Positions 58,561 to 64,000 of a stretch of DNA of 64,000 nucleotides are shown here, in pieces. Location: contig NZ_CP121687.1 in assembly GCF_038396635.1 (NCBI RefSeq), positions 62,001 through 126,000 of the forward strand, given 5' to 3'. The notes under the pieces are model-generated. The model was given only the letters and a program-made list of their open reading frames with translations. It had not been told where the DNA came from and ran no database searches. A program made the position numbers and the translations under genes. Source of the stretch: Defluviitalea saccharophila (GTDB lineage Bacteria > Bacillota > Clostridia > Lachnospirales > Defluviitaleaceae). Every line of letters begins with the position of its first letter. Within the stretch, counting starts at the first letter, position 1.

Positions 58561-58569
58561 AGACTTTAC

Positions 58570-58595
58570 ATGGATGCCAATCGGCATCCATTTTT
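58570..58595 (+). terminator. Terminator after the COG2509 gene
   Basis: Perfect 8-bp stem TGGATGCC / GGCATCCA with an AATC loop and five Ts. Confidence 0.9.
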
Positions 58596-58673
58596 ATATA
58601 TAATAATTGTATTTTTTAATTTTTTTGATATAATTAAATAACAAACTTTTTTGAAAGTAGGTAAAATACCGAA

Positions 58674-59552
58674 ATGAAAGAGATACAGATAAACCAACTG
58701 ATTGAACTTGGAGAGAATTACTATTATATTTTAAATTTTTATTTTACAGGCAAACGGGTGATGTGTGAATTAATCACAGATGCAGAACGCTTTTATTCTC
58801 CAGATTTAAGGGATCAAAAAGGTAGACTTATTCAGGAGTGGAGAAGTTCCAACAGAAAAGTGGAAGAATGTAATTTATATATAAATGGCGTACTTCATCA
58901 GTGGCAGGGAGGATTTATTCATCATATATCTTCTAATCCTACGCATAATGCTTTTCTTGAAGATATTGTTTTGCCTAAATGTTTACAGGGAAAAGAATTG
59001 GTATTAGTTGAAGAAGAATATGAACCCTTTGATTTAAATGAGGAAATTATGCAAATTCATTTTGCTAAAGAAAAAAGAGAAAGGATTATTCTCATCCAAA
59101 AAGAACTTCACTTGCCGATTGGTAAAATTCATAAGCCCTATGAAATAAGCTATGAAGATAGTATAGATAAGAAAATTAGAAAATTATACATTCATCAGCT
59201 TTATACAGTAGACATTTCACATTTGCCTCATTTAAGACTGAGGGGAAGACTGTCCAATCAAATTCCCCTTATTGCACAAATTGAAGTTGAAGATGATATT
59301 GAAAAAGCAAATATTTTTATCAAAAAAAATACGCAAGAGGATTTCTTAAGCAACATCCCTCTCAAGCAAATTGAAGCACCGGCAAAAAATCAACAGGCAA
59401 AAGACGGGTTTCAATATAGGAATAATTTTGTAGGAATGATTAATTCAACGGCTGAAAAAGTGTCTATTGTCGTCTTTTCCAGTGATGTGAAAAGAAAAGT
59501 TGAGAAAAAAGTTATTGTATATGATCATTGGGATAAGCCCTATGTAAGATGA
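58674..59552 (+). CDS. Protein of unknown function, first of a tandem paralogous pair
   Basis: 292 residues, soluble, no family recognised. It aligns with the next gene over its whole length: LIELGENYYYILNFYFTGKR with FIEIQGNSYYVSSFGFTNTR, CNLYINGV with YNLFINGY, and LPIGKIHKPYEISYEDS with LPIGILEEPLKISYQDT. Rich in Lys, Ile and Glu, with no Cys clusters or catalytic signature. AGTAGGT precedes the ATG. The pair is cotranscribed (15-base gap) and ends at a clear terminator. Confidence 0.78.
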   Translation: MKEIQINQLIELGENYYYILNFYFTGKRVMCELITDAERFYSPDLRDQKGRLIQEWRSSNRKVEECNLYINGVLHQWQGGFIHHISSNPTHNAFLEDIVLPKCLQGKELVLVEEEYEPFDLNEEIMQIHFAKEKRERIILIQKELHLPIGKIHKPYEISYEDSIDKKIRKLYIHQLYTVDISHLPHLRLRGRLSNQIPLIAQIEVEDDIEKANIFIKKNTQEDFLSNIPLKQIEAPAKNQQAKDGFQYRNNFVGMINSTAEKVSIVVFSSDVKRKVEKKVIVYDHWDKPYVR

Positions 59553-59567
59553 GAGAGGTGTCAGAAA

Positions 59568-60395
59568 TTGCTTGCTGAACTGTCGATAGATCGTTTTATT
59601 GAAATACAAGGGAATTCTTATTATGTATCCTCCTTTGGATTTACCAATACAAGAATATTCTGTGATTTAATTATAGAAGACAAAACCGAATTAAATCTTG
59701 TTCCGCAGACCTACAAAGAAAGTATTATTCAACTCATGAAGAATATCGATTCCAGTATTGAATTTTATAATTTATTTATAAACGGATACCGATGTGGAAT
59801 CAGAAATATTATATTTAGACATTTTGATAAAGCCCAAATTCAAACGAATAAAATGCTGCAATCCATAAAGGCGAAAGAATTATTGGAAAAGAATGCGCTG
59901 ACTTTAATAAGAATTAATTTTGAACCAATACCTAATCAATATCACTTAAAAGATATTGAGGACATACGGATTATAAAAGAAGGAAAGAAATCCAATATTT
60001 TTATTGATAGAAGTGTACTGCTCCCTATAGGTATTTTAGAAGAGCCTCTAAAAATCAGTTATCAAGATACTAATGAATTGTCGGAGAGAGTTTTATATAT
60101 TACAGAACTTTTTGTTAAGAACGGGAAATTATATGTTAAAGCAGAGGTGGAAGAAGATATTTTCGATTTTCAAGTTTTCTATGAAAATGAATTATTAGAA
60201 GCAGATGCAGAAAAAATGAGAGGGATCATGCCTGCCCAAAAGTTAGAATCTACAAATTGTAAAGAAGGATATCATATTTTACAGCAATGTGCAGGACGAT
60301 GGGATATCAAAAAAAATAATATTGTTCATCTATGCTTATTGGCAGTTAGATCCTTTAAAAAAGATAATATGGCGTATGTATTGTATAAAAGATAG
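59568..60395 (+). CDS. Protein of unknown function, second of a tandem paralogous pair
   Basis: 275 residues, soluble, same layout as its neighbour (see shared phrases there), with mainly beta-strand-like alternation. It starts with a TTG at 59568, 7 bases after AGAGAGGTG. Divergence between the copies is high, so the duplication is old and both are probably kept for different but related jobs. Confidence 0.75.
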   Translation: MLAELSIDRFIEIQGNSYYVSSFGFTNTRIFCDLIIEDKTELNLVPQTYKESIIQLMKNIDSSIEFYNLFINGYRCGIRNIIFRHFDKAQIQTNKMLQSIKAKELLEKNALTLIRINFEPIPNQYHLKDIEDIRIIKEGKKSNIFIDRSVLLPIGILEEPLKISYQDTNELSERVLYITELFVKNGKLYVKAEVEEDIFDFQVFYENELLEADAEKMRGIMPAQKLESTNCKEGYHILQQCAGRWDIKKNNIVHLCLLAVRSFKKDNMAYVLYKR

Positions 60396-60424
60396 AGATA
60401 CTATGATATCTCTATCTTTTGTGT
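60387..60424. terminator. Bidirectional terminator after the unknown pair and the PHP phosphatase
   Basis: Perfect 14-bp stem AAAAGATAGAGATA / TATCTCTATCTTTT with a CTATGA loop, spanning the stop codon of the second paralogue. Confidence 0.9.
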
Positions 60425-60443
60425 TATGGTCAGATATTCAGGG

Positions 60444-61247
60444 TTATAGCTTTACAAAATAAGGCTTTCTATTTCTGAATAAAGTAATCTCTGAAATTCC
60501 TGCCGCCTCTAAAAGTTTATAGGCCTCATTAAAATGTGAAGCTATGTCTTTTGAAGAATGGGCATCAGAGCCAATTGTAATGATTTTTCCTCCTAACTCC
60601 TTGTATCTTTTTAGAATGGAAAGCTGGGGATTGGCATATCCAAGGCCGTATCTAAAGCCGGAAGTGTTGATCTCAATTCCTTTTCCTAAGTCAATAATTG
60701 TCTTAAGAATTGAGTCAATTATATCTTTATAATCTTCATAGGACAAAATTCTGTTTTCATAATTTCCATATCGATTGATATAATCGATATGGCCGTAGAC
60801 ATCGTAGTTGAAAAAGTTTTTCACATTATACAATACGCATTCAAAATAACGAAGATATGCATTTTTTTGATTTTTGCCTTTAAAAAAGTCGCCGTTATAT
60901 AAATCTAATCGATCGCAGACATGGGTAGAACAAATAACAAAATCAAATGGATATTGAGAAAGAACTTCTTCTATTTGTTTTACAACATGAGGCTGAAATC
61001 CGATTTCAACCCCTAATATCATATCAATTTGATTTTTGTATTTTTCTTTTAAGCCATCAAATACTTTTAAATACTGATTATAATCAATCATAAAAGGAAA
61101 TGCTTTATCTGGATAGTCATAATCAATATGATCTGTAAAGGCTATCTGTTTTAAACCCAATGAGATGGCAGTTTTTATTTGATTCTCCATTTCTTCACTA
61201 CTATCGGAAGAAAAGGACGAATGCACATGATAATCGGCATAGAACAT
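60444..61247 (-). CDS. Histidinol-phosphatase-type PHP-family phosphoesterase
   Basis: About 267 residues. PHP metal motifs are in order: YHVHSSFSSDS near residue 6, FTDHIDYD near 38, GVEIGF near 82, ICSTHVCDR near 110, YGHIDYI near 150, EINTSGFRYG near 195 and GSDAHSSKDIASHFNEA near 230. The enzyme should remove phosphate from L-histidinol phosphate (HisJ/HisK type), though no his genes are nearby and other phosphoesters are possible. I chose the ATG at 61247 since the protein then starts as family members do; the frame continues to a TTG at 61280. Confidence 0.85.
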   Translation of the reverse strand: MFYADYHVHSSFSSDSSEEMENQIKTAISLGLKQIAFTDHIDYDYPDKAFPFMIDYNQYLKVFDGLKEKYKNQIDMILGVEIGFQPHVVKQIEEVLSQYPFDFVICSTHVCDRLDLYNGDFFKGKNQKNAYLRYFECVLYNVKNFFNYDVYGHIDYINRYGNYENRILSYEDYKDIIDSILKTIIDLGKGIEINTSGFRYGLGYANPQLSILKRYKELGGKIITIGSDAHSSKDIASHFNEAYKLLEAAGISEITLFRNRKPYFVKL

Positions 61248-61390
61248 ATCAATCACTTCTTTCATTTTATTCATATCCAATATTACAAATTAGTTTACAT
61301 CAAATACCGAATAAAATAAACAATAATCAAAAATAATAATAAAACATTTTATAAAAAAATAAATAAATAGGTTTGAAAATTATAAAATCA

Positions 61391-61399
61391 TGATATAAT
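61391..61399 (+). promoter_or_regulatory. Extended -10 promoter element of the DUF1292 gene
   Basis: TGA-TATAAT at 61391-61399 is an extended -10. A weak -35 (GTTTGA) lies 17 bases upstream. It is 47 bases before the start codon. Confidence 0.65.
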
Positions 61400-61445
61400 A
61401 TTCATGGGAGAGCATTCCCACTAAAAGATAAAGGAGAATGATACT

Positions 61446-61838
61446 ATGTCAGAACACGATTGCGGATGTAACCACGATCACACTCACGATCACGCTCATG
61501 AACACGATCATGATTGTGGCTGCGAACATAATCATGATGAAGGTGAAGTTATTTATTTAACTCTAGATGATGATACTGAATTAAAATGTGATGTTGTAGG
61601 AACTTTTGAAGTAGACAATAAGGATTATATAGCTCTTCTTCCAGAAGGGGAAGATCAGGTTTTACTATATGGATATAGAGAAGACGAAGAAGGGTTAGAA
61701 ATCTTAAACATCGATGATGACGCTGAATTTGATAGAGTTTCTGAAGCATTCATGGATGAATTTGCTGACGAAATTGAATTTATGGATGATGACGACTACG
61801 AAGAATACGATGATGATGAAGATTTTGAAGAAGAATAA
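61446..61838 (+). CDS. DUF1292 protein with His/Cys-rich N-terminus
   Basis: 130 residues. Residues 1-32 are a dense metal-binding tract (DCGCNHDHTHDHAHEHDHDC in residues 4-23), followed by a DUF1292 domain (EVIYLTLDDDTELKCDVVGTF) and a very acidic tail (DDDDYEEYDDDEDFEEE). The His/Cys tract should bind Ni, Zn or Cu ions, possibly as storage or delivery; DUF1292 itself (YrzB) has no known function. AAGGAG lies well placed before the ATG. Own promoter and terminator. Confidence 0.9.
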   Translation: MSEHDCGCNHDHTHDHAHEHDHDCGCEHNHDEGEVIYLTLDDDTELKCDVVGTFEVDNKDYIALLPEGEDQVLLYGYREDEEGLEILNIDDDAEFDRVSEAFMDEFADEIEFMDDDDYEEYDDDEDFEEE

Positions 61839-61845
61839 AAATAAT

Positions 61846-61879
61846 GAAACGCCGAAAAGTTTCGGCGTTTCATTTATTT
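61846..61879. terminator. Bidirectional terminator between the DUF1292 and LysM-CAP genes
   Basis: Perfect 11-bp stem GAAACGCCGAA / TTCGGCGTTTC with an AAGT loop, followed by ATTTATTTTT. Confidence 0.9.
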
Positions 61880-62488
61880 TTAAGGACGTATAAACATTTG
61901 TGTCCAATATTTAGTACCATTTTTGCTGGTTGCTAAGCCTACACCGATTTGAGTATAAGAAGCACTTAAAATATTGCTTCTATGTCCAGGAGAATTCATC
62001 CAAGCATTCATTACTTGGGATGGGGTTTGTTGCCCTTTTGCAATGTTTTCACCGGCAGATGAAAACTTAATGCCGAAGTTTTCCATCATATTAAATGGTG
62101 AGCCGTAAGTAGGAGATTGATGGGCAAAATAATTTTTATTGATCATATCTTGAGATTTCATCCTTGCCACTCTGGAAAGTTCCCAGTTAGCTTTTAGAGC
62201 TGGAAGACCTTGTTTGGCCCTTTCTGCATTTACCAATCTAATGACTTCATTTTCTAATGCTTTGACATCATCAATATTTGGAATAGTGAGTTTTTGATTA
62301 GGATAAATAAGTGCTGGATTTTTAATTTGAGGATTTGCTGCAATGATTTCACTAAGTCCAATCTGATACTTTACGGCAATTTTCCACATACTGTCTCCTG
62401 GCTGTACAGTATAGGTAACTGATTGAGCAAAAACGGGTACAGATAATAACATAAAGATCGTCGCTATTAATAAAATTTTTCTTTTCAT
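61880..62488 (-). CDS. Exported LysM + CAP-domain (SCP/YkwD-like) protein
   Basis: 202 residues: a signal peptide (MKRKILLIATIFMLLSVPVFAQS), one LysM domain (TYTVQPGDSMWKIAVKYQIG, then NPQIKNPALIYPNQKLTIP) and a CAP domain (VNAERAKQGLPALK, HQSPTYGSPFNMM, NIAKGQQTPSQVMNAWMNSPGHRSNIL). LysM binds peptidoglycan or chitin-like glycans, so the protein sits in the cell wall or spore cortex/coat. CAP proteins of Firmicutes have no proven enzymatic activity; similar LysM-CAP proteins occur in spores. GGAGGTG lies upstream of the ATG. Confidence 0.92.
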   Translation of the reverse strand: MKRKILLIATIFMLLSVPVFAQSVTYTVQPGDSMWKIAVKYQIGLSEIIAANPQIKNPALIYPNQKLTIPNIDDVKALENEVIRLVNAERAKQGLPALKANWELSRVARMKSQDMINKNYFAHQSPTYGSPFNMMENFGIKFSSAGENIAKGQQTPSQVMNAWMNSPGHRSNILSASYTQIGVGLATSKNGTKYWTQMFIRP

Positions 62489-62749
62489 TAATGAACACCT
62501 CCAATATTAGTTTTAATAAAAAATGGATTAATATTTCTTGTATGTTATTACATTAATGGAATAATTAACAACAAACAAATATATCTTAAGTTATATGAGT
62601 ATAGTTTATTTATAATTGAATATTATAAGAAAATTTGATATTATTTAACCAATAGAAGGAAATATTTCTAAAATAACTTGCAATCGTTGAAGATTCTAAG
62701 TTTAACATAATAGTAAAAATATATATTAAAACTATTGGGGGGCAGAATT

Positions 62750-63583
62750 ATGGAAAAGATTGTTATATTAATGGAAGATAAAAAAGAAAAACAAGATATA
62801 AACGAGCTGTTTCGAAAGGAAAACATTGAAATTTATTTTGGGGATGACGAAAATGGCGTTTTAAAGATTCTTGGAGAAAAAGATGGCGTTATTGATCTCA
62901 TCATTATTGATATGGTAAACGATCCTGTTAAAGGATTAGAATGCATCAGCCTGATTAAGGGAAAATATAAATATAGGAATATTCCTATTGTTATCATTGC
63001 ACAAAAAGAAGATGTAATGAAAGGCTTGGCAATTGGTGCCCAAGAGTATATAATACCACCATATAAGGCTGAAGAAATTTGTGATTTTATAAAAGCCATT
63101 TTGAATAATAAAAGGAATAATGAATACGCATATGCCCCACAAACATCCATTGATATGACTTTTGAACAATACTTTAATAGTGAGATTAAACGTGCTGAAA
63201 GAGGAAATTATGATTTATCCATCTTAATTTTAACCATAACGTCTAATCATACCAGTCGATTAGACACTGAAAAAAATAGAATCGAAATGATTAATCAGCT
63301 GGCGTTTCTTGTAAAAGAGAATTTAAGAGTTACTGATACAATTATGCGTTATAATAAAAGTAATATTATTGCTTTTTTACCTTATACACCGAGGTTTAAT
63401 GCAGAAATTGTTTATGAAAAAATCTTAAAGGTTTTTGAAGATAAAATATTAAATTCATATAACGAAATAGATGATTGGGAAATAATTTATAGTATAGTAT
63501 CCTATCCTCAAGATGGAGAAAATGTAAAGGATCTACTATTTAATGCAGAGCAATATCTGGAAAATAATATAGCTGGGAGATGA
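62750..63583 (+). CDS. Degenerate receiver domain plus GGDEF-like domain protein
   Basis: 277 residues. The first ~120 residues are a response-regulator receiver fold: acidic pair in LMEDKK near 9-10, phospho-acceptor Asp in LIIIDMVNDP near 54, and IIAQKED where Thr/Ser is Ala; the conserved Lys before Pro is lost (YIIPPYK). The second half matches the GGDEF-type cyclase fold (FEQYFNSEIKRAERGNYDLS at the start, then IMRYNKSNIIAFLPYT), but no GGDEF motif remains. It should not make c-di-GMP and probably works as a scaffold or binding protein. The ATG at 62750 follows GGGGGGC. The DegV-like gene starts 4 bases later. Confidence 0.75.
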   Translation: MEKIVILMEDKKEKQDINELFRKENIEIYFGDDENGVLKILGEKDGVIDLIIIDMVNDPVKGLECISLIKGKYKYRNIPIVIIAQKEDVMKGLAIGAQEYIIPPYKAEEICDFIKAILNNKRNNEYAYAPQTSIDMTFEQYFNSEIKRAERGNYDLSILILTITSNHTSRLDTEKNRIEMINQLAFLVKENLRVTDTIMRYNKSNIIAFLPYTPRFNAEIVYEKILKVFEDKILNSYNEIDDWEIIYSIVSYPQDGENVKDLLFNAEQYLENNIAGR

Positions 63584-63587
63584 TTGA

Positions 63588-64000
63588 ATGTCGATTAAAA
63601 TTATAACTGATAGTGGTGCTGATTTGCCTAAAGAGATCATTAAGCAATATGATATTCATGTTATTCCTCTTTATGTTTATTTAGGGGATGAAGAATTTCT
63701 TGATGGTGTAACATTAGAACCAAATAAATTATATAATGATATGCGTAGTGAAAAGGTTTATAAAACCGGTCAAATTACTCCTGAAGGGTTTAAAGAAGTT
63801 TTCATAGAATATGCAAAGAAAAATCAAAGCTGTATATATATTGCTTTTTCTTCCGGATTATCAGGTACATATCAAGCCTCCCTTATTGCTAAAGAAGAAG
63901 TATTGGAAGAATATCCAGAATTTCATTTGGATATTATCGACACCAAATGTGCTTCTTTAGGTTTTGGTCTAGTAGTTTATAAAGCGGCTCAGATGGCAAA
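63588..64000 (+). CDS. DegV family fatty-acid-binding protein, 5' part
   Basis: The first ~137 residues only; the gene runs off the window edge. It starts with the DegV signature IKIITDSGADLPKEII and has GQITPEGF near 64-71 (usual T/SQPSxxxF region) and the fatty-acid-contacting IAFSSGLSGTYQASLIA near 88-104. DegV/FakB proteins hold one fatty acid for FakA phosphorylation. GGGAGATGATTGA precedes the ATG. It is probably cotranscribed with the degenerate receiver protein. Confidence 0.92.
   Translation, partial: MSIKIITDSGADLPKEIIKQYDIHVIPLYVYLGDEEFLDGVTLEPNKLYNDMRSEKVYKTGQITPEGFKEVFIEYAKKNQSCIYIAFSSGLSGTYQASLIAKEEVLEEYPEFHLDIIDTKCASLGFGLVVYKAAQMA

Overview
The window looks like the chromosome of an anaerobic, endospore-forming, low-GC Clostridia bacterium. 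It has an AT-rich Firmicutes gene style with strong AGGAGG-type ribosome sites, a complete gerA-type germinant receptor operon, several probable spore-surface proteins, a lone [FeFe]-hydrogenase, an orphan sodium-pump beta subunit, meso-diaminopimelate dehydrogenase and a butanol-dehydrogenase-type enzyme. The 16S rRNA reads like the clostridial cluster XIVa / Lachnospirales neighbourhood; a narrower placement is only a guess. No transposase, prophage, plasmid gene or CRISPR array is visible.

Layout. 1-7.4 kb: end of an iron alcohol dehydrogenase, DacF-type D,D-carboxypeptidase, aldose 1-epimerase, a split chromate transporter, an orphan OadB with an unlisted 44-residue gamma-like partner, and an M29 aminopeptidase. 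7.4-14.4 kb: an SdpR/SdpI-like pair with a near-perfect palindromic operator, superoxide dismutase, an ABC-F ATPase, a 34-residue membrane peptide, a hydrogenase, and a COG2509 FAD dehydrogenase preceded by an unusual purine-riboswitch-like leader. 14.5-25 kb: an acyltransferase/zinc-ribbon membrane protein pair, a second ABC-F protein, a three-gene MacB-like ABC operon with an 810-residue exported CARDB-like protein, and a WG-repeat protein. 25.1-30.6 kb: a complete rrn operon (three tandem promoters, boxA, 16S-23S-5S, tRNA-Gly). 30.6-34.7 kb: the ger operon. 34.8-46.5 kb: hflKC, GT8 glycosyltransferase, msrA, ddh, a ClpE-like ATPase, a candidate HExxH membrane protease, a divergent UppS-like enzyme, small Pro/Gly/Tyr-rich proteins and a free-methionine sulfoxide reductase. 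46.6-64 kb: a 1437-residue CoA-dehydratase-activase-type protein, bipA, a SpoVB-like flippase, a BofC-like protein, two more FAD proteins, a tandem pair of unknown paralogues, a PHP phosphatase, a His-rich DUF1292 protein, a LysM-CAP protein, a degenerate receiver/GGDEF protein and the start of a DegV protein.

Cross-cutting themes. (i) A dispersed multi-hairpin non-coding repeat (good copies near 25.1, 45.6 and 55.4 kb, fragments near 7.3, 11.3 and 37.8 kb) sits only between genes. (ii) Sporulation, germination and spore-surface genes recur. (iii) Oxidative-damage repair and defence (SOD, MsrA, fRMsr) is well represented for an anaerobe. (iv) Most genes are single or in short operons ended by clear intrinsic terminators. 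The items most worth following are the variant purine aptamer, the repeat family, the alternative-hairpin leader before the BofC-like gene, and several small or unknown genes.
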